The notes under the pieces were generated by a model. The model searched no databases, was not told where the DNA came from, and worked only from the letters and a program-made list of their open reading frames with translations. From positions 119,209,001 through 119,273,000 of the forward strand of contig NC_092520.1 in assembly GCF_037038585.1 (NCBI RefSeq): a stretch of 64,000 nucleotides of DNA, in the 5' to 3' direction. Made by a program: the position numbers and the translations under genes. The DNA comes from Patagioenas fasciata. Its lineage: Eukaryota; Chordata; Aves; Columbiformes; Columbidae. Of this stretch, positions 1 to 10,214 are shown in pieces (position 1 is the first letter of the stretch; each line of letters begins with the position of its first letter).

Positions 1-47
1 TGCTGCAAATGCAAATATTAACTACTTCTTTATGGTTTGGTTTGCAG

Positions 48-126
48 TGGAATCTTTAGCTTTGTCACTGATGGCTGGCATGGAACAAAGTTAACACCTG
101 AGTCCACTGAATTGCTAAAGAACTGA
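48..126 (+). CDS. TUBGCP5: Terminal coding exon of upstream gene, probably TUBGCP5 (partial)
   Basis: A pyrimidine-containing acceptor (tttgcag, 41-47) is followed by an open frame that uses base 48 as the third base of a split codon. It then reads GIFSFVTDGWHGTKL followed by TPESTELLKN, and a TGA at 124-126. A long AT-rich non-coding stretch and a poly(A) signal follow, as expected of a last exon. I did not identify the gene from the 25 residues alone. The call rests on synteny: in human 15q11.2 TUBGCP5 lies immediately upstream of CYFIP1 on the same strand, and CYFIP1 is certain here. TUBGCP5 encodes gamma-tubulin complex component 5, a subunit of the gamma-tubulin ring complex that nucleates microtubules at centrosomes. 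The rest of the gene lies before base 1. The alternative is another terminal exon from a rearranged neighbour. Confidence 0.65.
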
Positions 127-1115
127 AAGCAGCATTTGTGTTGAAATCCCCTTGTTAAAAAAACTGTAAGCATTTTACACTGCAGTTTGAAATGTATATA
201 GCTAAAAGATGCTGATGATTTGGGGCTGTGTAAAATATTTTAAAATGTAAATAATGTATAGGTGTTTAGGTGTATTGGTTGTGGCAGTATTTTTCTCTGT
301 ATGTATATGCTTCAACATCAAAAAACATGTACAGTGTAAAATTCATCCTGTGTAAACAACCTTACATGAAAATACAAAAAATGTACTTCATGGTGTAAAA
401 AGGATTATTATTTTTCTTTGTTAAGAAACATTACTGATGTACTTTTTTCATTGACTTTGCAGCTGTGACTAGGTTACAGGGCAGTGTGGAGTGGTGTGAC
501 TCAATTCATATTATTCCAAAGCTTGATTGTGTTTATTTCTGGCCTTTTTTTCCTTTGAAAAAAGGCTAAGAGGCATTAATCTTATTTGCTAAGTGGTTCT
601 TAAGAGCATTTTGGGAACAGTTATGACTGTTACGATAAGCTGACATAAAAAATACAAGGTTACCGTATCAAAATTATTGCAGACCATAAAATACCTGTAT
701 TTTTTTATGTTAAATGATTAAATGCTTACTAATTTTAGTGGCAAGTCTTGTCTGTTTAAGTAGGATCAAGATCGCAGTGGGTAATATATTAATTTTAACT
801 GTTGGATTGTTGGGATGTTTCAGAGGTAGTCAGATACAGCTTGATCATTCTCCTTCTTCAAAGCCTTTTGCAAACAAACCTTACATGTAATAGATGATTT
901 ATTGTAAAGTGGTAGATTGTAATACAGAAGGGTACATTTCTAGAGAAGTAAATGTGGAGCATGTTCTGCACAAGGTGACTTGCCCTGTCTCCTCCCTGTG
1001 GAATTTTCTCTGTAATCCTGGCATTAGTACACCCCCATTTGTATGAGAAAATCAATTATAGCCATTTACCTCTTTATTTATTTGAATAAATAAAATATTT
1101 AGTAATTGGAATGTC
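127..1115 (+). other. TUBGCP5: 3' UTR of the upstream (TUBGCP5-like) gene
   Basis: About 1 kb of AT-rich sequence without a credible ORF follows the TGA at 124-126. It runs to overlapping AATAAA hexamers and a downstream GT-rich element. The end at about 1,115 is an estimate from the hexamer position. Confidence 0.6.
1085..1094 (+). terminator. Polyadenylation signal, two overlapping AATAAA
   Basis: AATAAA occurs at 1085-1090 and again at 1089-1094. A T/GT-rich downstream element (tgtgtatgtttctgttg, 1121-1137) sits at the usual distance, so cleavage is expected near 1,105-1,120. Confidence 0.7.
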
Positions 1116-2315
1116 ACCATTGTGTATGTTTCTGTTGAAATCCAGTTGGTAACTGAAAGTTTGGGGACTGTTTCTGCAAGAGAAATGAGTTATATTGTGT
1201 GACTCTGTGGCTTACATTATAAAACTTATTTTTTAGCTGTGAACTAATAATTACTTTATATGAAAATGAATATTGGAGTTCTTGTTTGAACAGGAGTTCT
1301 CAAAAGGTTCTTCCAAGTTACAACCATAAAATCTTTTCAGGTAAAAGAATTTTTTTTTTCTTTTTGGAAGTATAACACTGGGAAACTTTGTGCTGCCCCA
1401 TAGCACATTCTTGTTTCACTGAGTGGAAGCTTTTCTTTTAGAGATGTGATGTTTGTGTTATCTTCTGCTCCCACATGACACACTTTGCCAAATGAATGTT
1501 TTTTGTGGTAGGTGGACGCCTATTAACAAAAGTAATTTGTACTTCCACTTTACCATGACTGGTTCTCATTTGAGATTGCATATTATTTATTGCATGCAGA
1601 GACAGCATGTGGTCTTTATTAGATGTTTCATGCTCATTCAGAGTAAAACTGAACAGCATACTAATAGTTTTTAAAGCCATTCTTGTACTAGGAAGTTCAG
1701 TGCTTGTGTGCACTGCTTCATTACTTTTTGAGTATATGTATTCTTCTACTCTGTTCTTTTAAAAATCTATCAAGTGGTTGCTTTATATCTCCTTTCTATA
1801 CAGTGGTTATCTTCAGTGAAATTACTGCTTTTCATAGACTTACCTTGGATAATATTAGCTAGATAAGGGAAAAAAATCCTTCGCGTTGTTAAAACAATAA
1901 TTCCTAGTAAATCTCTTTGCAGATTTTACTTATTTTATTTGAAAGACTCCGTGCAAGTGAAAGAATTTGCTGTTTCACCCAATTTCCTGCTTAGGAATTA
2001 GCTTTGCATTCTGCACTTTTGAGGTGGGTGATGCCTGCACACTGTTTTCCAACCAGATTCCAATATTTGTTTGCTCTTCTGTCATCTGAAAGGCAAAGTG
2101 GAAAATCTACCTTTGCAAATGTTAGCTGATTGTAGTTGCAGACATCCCCTGTGCTTAGCTTTTTGTGTGTCAGTAATGGTCAGCAGGGAAATTCCCTTGG
2201 ATGAGTTTATCTTATGGCACCTCTTTTTCTCTAGAAACAGAGAAAAATAAGTCCTTTCTTTTAGTGTGCATGCCCTGTGATCCCACCAGGACATTTTCAT
2301 CAGTCCCATGGAGCA

Positions 2316-3226
2316 GATCACAGTATCACGGTATGTTTGGGATTGGAAGGGACCTTGAAAGATCCAATCCCCCTGCTGGAGCAGGAACGCTTAGGTGAGG
2401 TCGCACGGGAATGTGTCCAGGCGGGCTTTGAATGTCTCCAGAGTAGGAGACTCCACAACCCCCCTGGGCAGCCTGTTCCAGTACTCTGTCACCCTCACTG
2501 AGAAGAAGTTTTTTCTCAAATTTAAGTGGAACCTCTTGTGTTCCAGCTTGATCCCACTACTCCTTCGCCTATCATTGTTTGCCACTGAGAAGAGCCTGTC
2601 TCCATTCTCATGGCACTCACCCTTTATATATTTATAAACGTTAATAAGGTTACCCCTCAGTCTCGTCTTCTCCAAACTGAAGTGACCCAGCTCCCTCAGC
2701 CTTTCCTCATAAGGGAGATGCTCCACTCCCTTAATCATCTTTGTTGCCCTACGCTGGACCCTCTCCAGCAGTTCCCTGTCCTTCTTGAACTGAGGGCCCC
2801 AGAACTGGACACAATATTCCAGATGGGGTCTCACCAGGGCGGAGTAGAGGGGAAGGAGGACCTCTCTCGATCTACTGACCACCCCCCTTGTAATACACCC
2901 GAGGATGCCATTGGCCTTCCTGGCCACAAGGGCACAGTGCTGGCTCATGGTCATCCTGCTGTCCACCAGGACCCCCAGGTCCCTTTCCCCTACACTGCTC
3001 TCTAATATGTAATTTCCCAACCTATACTGAAACCTGGAGTTGTTCCTGCCCAGATGCAGGACTCTACACTTTCCCTTGTTAAATTTCCTCAGGTTATTCC
3101 CCACCCAACTCTCCAGCCTGTCCAGATCCCGCTGGATGGCAGCACAGCCTTCTGGCGTGTCAGCCACTCCTCCCAGCTTAGTGTCATCAGCAAACTTGCT
3201 GATAGTACACTCAATTCCCTCATCCC
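2316..3226 (-). mobile_element. CR1 LINE, 5'-truncated, with intact end of the reverse transcriptase ORF
   Basis: On the minus strand an open frame runs from about 3226 to 2391 with no stop. It begins inside the reverse transcriptase palm domain, with the catalytic FADD box in FADDTKLGG (about 3192-3166). It continues through the CR1 hallmarks [24 protein letters not shown], LSLEKxRLRGDLI-like and the carboxy-terminal [15 protein letters not shown]. The 3' UTR ends at the left near 2316 in the bird CR1 terminal motif. The element is cut off at 3226, a typical 5' truncation. ORF2 normally encodes an endonuclease and reverse transcriptase; only the distal part is here, so the copy cannot move by itself. 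The uninterrupted frame suggests a fairly young insertion. Confidence 0.95.
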
Positions 3227-4609
3227 TGGCTATTTACTTGTTTGGAGGAAAGAAGGCTTTCAGTGAGGTTTGAGATATTTTAGCTTTCTATTTGCTCAAA
3301 TTTCCTTGTAATGTTTTCTGATTTCTTTACAGAGCGGTGTTGTTACTTGGATTCTGTCCTGTCTCCATTCCTTCTGGACATTTTTTGACCCTGTTCCCAA
3401 ATTACAATTTTTAGCAGTTATCTCTGAATTGATCTGAGTCTTAACTTTTGGACACTCTTCACCTTTTGATGGAGGAGACCTAGCATTTGACTGTGCTTTG
3501 CTGGCACTTCTGGAATTTCAAGTATGCAATTGCAGAGATGTTAGAAAAATGAGGCCTGATTTATTGTGTGTGTGTATAATTTAAGGGGGTTCTGTCATAG
3601 ATTATTGTGTTGTAAATTGTCAAGTCTAGCTAAAGGAAAATGTAAAAAATAGCCAGCAAAACATGTAGAAACTGAGCTTTATAAGCTTCCGAGTTGTGTA
3701 TCTTCTAATTTAAAACCATATTTTTTAAAAAAGCCCTCTAGGTGGCAGATTTTAAAATTTCAAGGGCTTTTTTTATTAGTTGATCTCTTTCCAAGCTCAG
3801 GGACGTTAATTCATAACGTCAAAAGGCTAGTCTGTATTTAAGTGAGAAAAAGTATGTGTTTTCCCCTAAATATGCCTGATCTAAAAAGCATAAAGTAAGA
3901 AATAGTTACTTAACAGTTTTAAAAGAACATTATTGATTGTGGAGAAGAGGTTCTAATGAATTATGAAGGAGAAGAAACATAATCTGGTTTATAGTCATAG
4001 CCAGATTATTCTGATACTAGAGAACCTGAAACTACAAAGAGAAAAAACTGTTTAGCTCTTGGCCTCAGCTATATTCTGATATTTTATACTAAGGCACAAA
4101 AAGGCCTGCTTGGATTTTTGAAACGTGAGAATAAATACTTAAATGATGTACAAGGGAGAAGTGAATGGCTTTAAAAAGCAGCACTGATATGGGTGGCACA
4201 GGAAGCATGGATTTGGGTGCTTAAAAGTAAGGATTTGGTTAGGTGGTATTAGAGAAAATGGTTATATTCATGGTAATATGTCTCATGTCTAAAATTTGTT
4301 GGAAAAGAAGACACTGCATTATTGGATGGTGTTACAGTTCTGTCTATACTTAATTTTCACCTTTATTTGTTCTTTTTTAACATTGTGCACTCTCTGATAA
4401 AACTTGCAGCATAGAAGCCCTAATGTATCTGGCTCAGTGCTTTTCTTCCTTCTCTTTCCTGTGGGCTTCTATAATTTCCAGACCACATTTTAGCACAGAT
4501 TTAGTAAATTCTAATGATTTCTTTGCTGTTTAGTTTTAATAACACATAATTAACCACTAGGTCCTTGAGGACCTTTGCTTGCGTCAAGCTAATGCTATCA
4601 GAAAAGTTA

Positions 4610-4645
4610 GCAACCAGTTGTTGGTTGCATGATTACCATGGCAAC
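4610..4645. promoter_or_regulatory. RFX-type X-box next to a GCAACCA inverted repeat
   Basis: Read on the minus strand, 4633-4645 gives GTTGCCATGGTAA, close to the RFX X-box GTNRCC-N(0-3)-RGYAAC. Just upstream, GCAACCA (4610-4616) and TGGTTGC (4622-4628) form a perfect 7-bp inverted repeat around a 5-base loop and add two further RFX half-site-like units. Regulatory function is inferred only. Confidence 0.35.
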
Positions 4646-7024
4646 ATGGGTTAAAGATAGCATCTCTAAATTGCAGGCTGATAAAAGATATTTTAAAAAT
4701 CCCTCTGATGTGCTTTTTGTCTTATTAACTGTAGAGATTCACAAATTTTCCAGCTTTCTTCCTATACTCTTCTGCACACTTACAGGAAAACCTTTCCTCA
4801 CTGATAAAATTAATATTTACTGGATTGCACAGTGGCTTGTTGCTGCACTGTGCGTTTGTTGCTGGGAAGGCTATAGGGGATGACAGGTCTTCGGCTCCAG
4901 GCAGCTGATAAAGTTACCAGCACTAGAGGGACAGGGCTGGGGTGAAGAGTGGGTGGGATGAATTGCCTAACATAGGTGCCCTGGTTTCTGTACCCGTGTC
5001 CGGCATGAGCAAAATGAATGTAGTTTAGAATAGAATCAAGAAGGCATTTAATGCTTGTTTGCGTCTGTCAGGGAAGTGGTGGGCAGACTCTGGTGTGGTT
5101 GGCAGCATAGCGTGCAGCCACCTTGGAAAGCAGAGTTTGGGGGACAGTGGTCTGTTATGCAGATAAGGAGCTAAATCCCTCTGAGTTAGCAACAGAACTT
5201 TTGCCTGGCATTTCAGGGAGCTGGAAAGCAGAACTGGGAAACGCTGTTTGCTCAGATCTGTCTGAGACAGTGGTATTCAGCGCTGGGAGGGAAATGGGAA
5301 CCAGAGAGGTGCACGTGTCATCATGTGCTGATGGGTGTTTATGAATAAGCAGCACACTTGCTGTTGTCAGCTGTGCTCTTAGGGGTAGGAATCTGACTTT
5401 ACATGGAGTTAGAGGTAGGTGTGGGTGACTGATTCACTCTGCAATGGTGTTAGGCCTTGTGAAGAGGGGAGCTCTGGGTAGGAGTGATGGTAGGAGTTGT
5501 GTCTACATAGCCAGATAGGCTTTCTGCTGTGGGCAGGTTCTTGCTTTCTGAGCTGGCTGCTCACTGAGACCTCTGAGACAATTGCTGCTTTCTACTTGGT
5601 CTCTTCTGCTTAAGCTCTCCCAGGTGCTGTGCCCTTTACATAGGTGCCTGCCTCCTCCTGGGACTTGAAACAATGGATTTGCCCTGTGCAGTGTGGAAGC
5701 AAATAAGCTTCCTGTAGCCTTGCTGTGCACTACACCATTTGCCATGTCTGACACAAAATGAAGTCTGTGCTGATGATTTGTGTGAAAAAGCTTGTCTAGT
5801 CCTTTAGAGTATGGACCGTTGGCTGGTACATTGCTAGAGGTTGGATTTATTTTTTTTAGCTGACTTATAGACAATTACTTATTTTCTTTCTTCATAGTTT
5901 TGCATGATGTCCTATTATTGGTGTCATTGCACCCATTGCCTGTCACGGTTCCATAAATACCTTTCTGTATCAGGTCATGACAGTTTCTTGTGTTGCTTTA
6001 AGTAATTTCTGAGGATGAAAAGACCTCTGTGGACTCAGCAAGAAAAAAAAAAACTAGATATGCTATAAAGCTTAATCACTAGAATAATGGAGTAGAAAGG
6101 TGCAAAACCAGAGAGTACGTCAGCATCTTTGGACAGAGCAGGCACTTCGTGGCAGGACCACAAGATTCCTGTTGAAGCTGCGAGGCTGCTGTGGAGTGAA
6201 ACTCTCCCATGGATTCTTGTGGGCTCCTGTGGACAATCTTCTTTCATTGACTACTCTGAAGCCCAAGGAAAGAAATTAAAATGAAAATACCTGGAATTCA
6301 AGAATTAGACTTGTGAGTGTCTGTGGCTCACATGGTGCCTTGAGCAAAGGCTTTATCTAGTCTTCAGTTGATTGCATTAAGCTTGTTACTATCATGTTAT
6401 GTGATGTTCCTCTGGTTTACGGGTATGGCTTGATTTTGATCAGGAATACGTAGATACATGTATCTTTAGCTAGACCAAGAAGGTCTATGTTCTGTGAGGC
6501 AAGGATGATTAGAAGGATGGATACGGTAGAGGGAGAAGCAAGTCATCGAGACCTGCTGAATGCCTTTAATCGAGTACTGTCATTGCAATACTTGAATTGC
6601 ACAACAATGGAAAGGGCAGGGAGTCATAGGGTCATTGCAGAATTAAATCAGGCAGCTGGAATGGTGCAATGTGGGCTTTTTTTGAACTGTTACGATAGAC
6701 GTCTCATGTTACATGCGAACATAGACACCCAAATGGTAAAATGTGTTTGTCCTCTAATTGCAGTATCAAGTAATAGGAAAGCAACACAAATCTTGACTAA
6801 CTGCATGTCACCATCAATTATAATTTTCTTTTTGTCTAACCTATGGATAGCTATAAACTTGAGTATGGGAATGCTGATCAAGAGTAGCTTGCCCCAGCAG
6901 TGGGAAAGTAGCTCCTTTGCCCACCCAGTTACTTTAGAAGGAGCGTAGCAAGACCTGGGGCATCAGCCAGTCCTTAGGAGAAGCTTTTGCTAGGACATGG
7001 TGCCAGGTGGCAGCATCTTGCTTT

Positions 7025-7215
7025 CATAGAATCAGAATGGTTTGGGTTGGAAGGGAGCTTCAAAGCTCATCTAGTCCAACCCCCTGCAGTGAGCAGGGAC
7101 ATCTTCAACTAGGTCAGGTTGCTCAGAGCCCCGTCCAGCCTGGCCTGGAATGTCTCCAGGGATGGGGCATCCACCACCTCTCTGGGCAACCTGGGCCAGT
7201 GTTTTCCCACCCATG
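7025..7215 (-). mobile_element. CR1 LINE 3' fragment
   Basis: Starts with catagaatcagaatggtttg and continues with the CR1 3' UTR phrases 'ttggaagggagc', 'tccaaccccctgcagtgagcag' and 'cctggaatgtctccagggat'. These place the element's 3' end at the left, so it is on the minus strand. No coding potential. It belongs to the same subfamily as the copy at 26767. Confidence 0.93.
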
Positions 7216-8865
7216 CAAAGCAGTCGTTCCTGGCACCAGGTGGCTTTTGGCAAGCACGGGAGCTGCGATGTCAGTCTCACACAGGAGCACAGTGAAGTGT
7301 GACCCATCTGGGGACAAGCTGCTGTTGATCAGATCTTGCTGGGAGCTTCTGGCCTTGCTTGGAGCAAGTTCCCCATCCTCGCTTCTCCGCTGCGGCTTGT
7401 TAATGGGGTCTCACTGCTGATGTGGGCTGACTGGCGCCATCATGACAAAGCTCTCCCAGGACGAGGAAACAAAACCAATCCTGTGTTATGAAGGTGAGTT
7501 ATTCTTTACTTCAGCGAGCTCGTTGCCCTGCACGGGGTTTGTGGAAAAGGGCACGGGGTGAATTGCATTGAACAGTGTCAGCTGTCACTTAAGAAACTGA
7601 AGCGTCCAGTTCTGGTTGTGTTTTACAGCTTTGACTGAGCTGGGTTTAGAAGCTAGGCTGACAGGGAACTGTGGTGGGTGAAAGTCGGTCATTTGGTATA
7701 TGCACTATAAATACTTATGAATATATACAGAGAAGAATAAGCAGCCATATGCTAAAAAAGAGATTGTTTAGTAGAAAATACTGTATTGTGGCACTGGGAA
7801 AAATATGACTGTGAAGGAGTGTCTGTGATATGATGAAATGGTAACAATAACACTTTGAATTCTTGATGATATGGAATGGGTAGATTAATTGAATTATAGA
7901 GAGTACTTGAAATAATGAGAATTAGGGGTTTTAGCAACTTATCCCCACTTTCCAAAGGCTTTCTTGTAGATGCTATTACAAAAGAGCTATTTAAGGAAAC
8001 TTAATACAGTGGGAACTTTTTTTTAAAAAAAAAAAATAACAAAGAATCGATGAAGTAGAGGACTAATTATTCTCAGCACAAAAAGCATCAATAGCACAGT
8101 GTCTCACTAACAGCTGTTGAAAGCAGAGACCTAAAGTTGCTTCTTACAGCGATACTGTGGAGTTTGCTAATGATTATATAAATAAAATGTTGGATGCAAC
8201 TTAACGCAGTCAAATACAAGCAAGTGGGCTTTGAGGAAAAGTCAAAGTTGTTTGGAAGCTCCCATGCTCTCAACTGACTGTAATCTCTACATATAGTGGG
8301 TTTGTGGATTCTGTCTGCCACAAAATTGTGGGTAGAAACAACAATATTGACAAACCTTAGTGGAAAAAGCTGACAGTTTCATTTTGTGGTGCAGCATCAA
8401 GTCCATTAGATTAATCTTGAAGAAATAAAAGAAAGCCAGAACTTGAAATGGGAGAACATTACCTGGAAAAGGTAAGCAAAGTTTAAAAAGAGCAAGTATA
8501 TACGTGTTTGTTGTGTTTTACAGGAAAGTAAAAGTGGGAGGTTGTCAACAGCCAGTGGAAAATGATCATTCCTAGGGTTTTTTCTAGTTTTAGTTTCAAT
8601 CAATAGTGGCACTTCGCATATGAAAAAGACACGCATGAGCACCCTCTCGAGGGCGTTTTAAAGGAGTTCCTGTGGGATCCCCTTTGATTCTCTTAGGCTA
8701 GGTCCTGCATCCCTACTGCCGGGCTCTTTCCCTTCTAAAGTGGAAAAACAAAGCCACTCCGCAGTACTCGGGCTGCTGGATTTCCCTGCGGGGTGATGCT
8801 GGGGGCATCAGGGCGCCGAATCGGGCTCCATCTGGTTTGTACGCAAGTACGACTGCGGCACGGTG

Positions 8866-8898
8866 GTCTTATATACAGACTTGTCGTCTTATATATAG
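8866..8898 (+). promoter_or_regulatory. Paired TATA-like motifs
   Basis: The decamer gtcttatata occurs at 8866-8875 and again at 8886-8895, exactly 20 bp apart, just upstream of the CpG-dense core. They may be a tissue-specific TATA start or a chance local duplication. Confidence 0.35.
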
Positions 8899-9189
8899 AT
8901 TTCCCTGTGTACATGGCACAGAAAAGGCCTCTTTGATTAAAGCACAGAGGCAGATCCCGCCGCGGCAGCTGAACAGGATCCCGCCTAGCGGGAGTCCCGG
9001 AGAGGCTCCCAGCTCCCCGGGAGGAGGAGGAGGAGCCGGATCCTGCCGGGGGAGGGAAGGGGCGGCAGATTTGGGATGAGGCGGGAGGAGGAGGAGCTGG
9101 AGCGGCAGGAAGGGTGTTTCCCTGCGCAGCTCCCGGTTGAAGTGACTCAGACAGGAAACTCCCCACCAGGCGCGGCCCAGGAGCGGAGC

Positions 9190-9322
9190 CGCCGGGCCGG
9201 CGCGACCCTTGGCGGCGGCGGCGGACGGGTCGAGCGGAGCCCCTGGGCGGGCGGAGCAGAGCGGACGAAGGGGCCCCTCCCGCCGCCGCGCAGCGCCTTT
9301 CCCGGGAGCCGGCGGCGAGCGG
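9190..9322 (+). other. CYFIP1: Probable non-coding exon 1 of CYFIP1 (boundaries inferred)
   Basis: A good splice donor (GAGCGG|gtgagc) lies after 9322 inside the CpG island, and no coding exon is needed here because translation starts in exon 2. A second donor candidate is AGTAG|gtgaag after 9698. The upstream boundary is a guess from the position of the GC core. Confidence 0.4.
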
Positions 9323-9994
9323 GTGAGCAGCGCTTCCCCGGGCCCGGAGCGGCCTGCCTGCGGGGTGGGTCCGTCCCTGCGGCGGCGACTCCGCCGCTTC
9401 GGCTGCGGCTTCATCCCCCTCCCCCCCCTTTTACAGAGGCTTCATCTGAGGTGCCGGCAGTTTCGCGCCCCCCCCCCCCCCGCGCCCCTCTCGCTGCTGG
9501 CCGCGACCCCCACACGCTGATTTTTGTTTTATTCATTCCCCCGCTCTGTTTTTGGTGCTCCCCCTGGCAAGCCCGCTGCGGCCCGCAGAGCTGCCCCGGG
9601 CCGCCGGTTTGGAGGGGGGCTCCCGCGGGCTGGGTGGAGCCGGGCGCTGCTGCGGCGGGAAGGGTCGTGCGGATCCGTTGGGCGAGCCCCGCCAGTAGGT
9701 GAAGCCTCAGGGGTCGTTACGTGAAAGCCAATTTTAGTCTTAGCTTCTGGGTGCCGGGTCTGAGTTGTTATCTCTCACGCGTAGCCCATGTTCCTGTGAC
9801 ACAGGGGTGGTCGGAGTTTTGTTTCCTAGGCTATCCGGGAGCAAGTTAGACGGGAAAAAAAGTTAAAAATCCTGTGCACGTCTGTCTCAGTCTTCAGATG
9901 AAGGAGACGATCTAAGTGTCTGTCTAAGAACATAGAGTAACTTCCTCTTGAGTAAGCTGAGCTTTATCCAGTTAAAATAACTATGCTATAGTGA

Positions 9995-10214
9995 GAATCA
10001 CAGAATGTTAAGGATTGGAAGGGACCTCAAAAGATCATCTCATCCAATCTCCCTGCCGGAGCAGGAGAAACCTAGATGAGGTTACACAGGAAGGCGTCCA
10101 TCTGGGTTTTGAATGTCTCCAGAGGAGACTCCACAACGTCCCTGGGCAGCCTGTTCCTGTGCTCTGTTACCCTCACTGAGAAGAAGTTTCTTCTTATATT
10201 TCAGTGGAACCACA
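9995..10214 (-). mobile_element. CR1 LINE 3' fragment
   Basis: gaatcacagaatg, 'ggattggaagggacctc' and 'agactccacaacg..ccctgggcagcctgttcc' are CR1 3' sequence in reverse complement. It resembles the copy at 2316 more than the others (shared 'tcactgagaagaagttt'). It is close to the CYFIP1 promoter, on the minus strand. Confidence 0.92.

Larger units (their letters stand above)
1116..8700. other. Intergenic region between the TUBGCP5-like gene and CYFIP1
   Basis: About 7.6 kb of AT-rich DNA. It holds two antisense CR1 fragments (2316-3226 and 7025-7215) and an RFX-like X-box with a neighbouring inverted repeat (4610-4645). No exon structure is visible. The longest non-transposon ORF (6487-6948, 153 codons) has no recognisable domain and is probably chance. 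Confidence 0.6.
8735..9720 (+). promoter_or_regulatory. CYFIP1: CpG island, probable CYFIP1 promoter
   Basis: Base composition changes abruptly from AT-rich to GC- and CpG-dense, strongest at 8,940-9,700. The island holds GGGCGG Sp1-like boxes, an AP-1 consensus TGACTCA (9143-9149) followed by an ETS-like aggaaa, and C runs at 9421-9428 and 9468-9481. Two TATA-like elements lie at its upstream edge (8869 and 8889). It is the only CpG island in the window and sits 20 kb upstream of the first CYFIP1 coding exon, on the correct side. The exact start site cannot be read. Long ORFs through it on both strands are GC-bias artefacts. Confidence 0.8.

Noticed and set aside
6487-6948. 153-codon ORF on the plus strand
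   Set aside because: No domain, no splice or promoter context, and no similarity I can name; a single ORF of this size is possible by chance in 64 kb.
8735-9724. Several overlapping ORFs of 60-208 codons on both strands in the GC-rich region
   Set aside because: They are Pro/Arg/Gly/Ala-rich products of CpG-island composition on both strands with no recognisable domain; the region behaves as a promoter.
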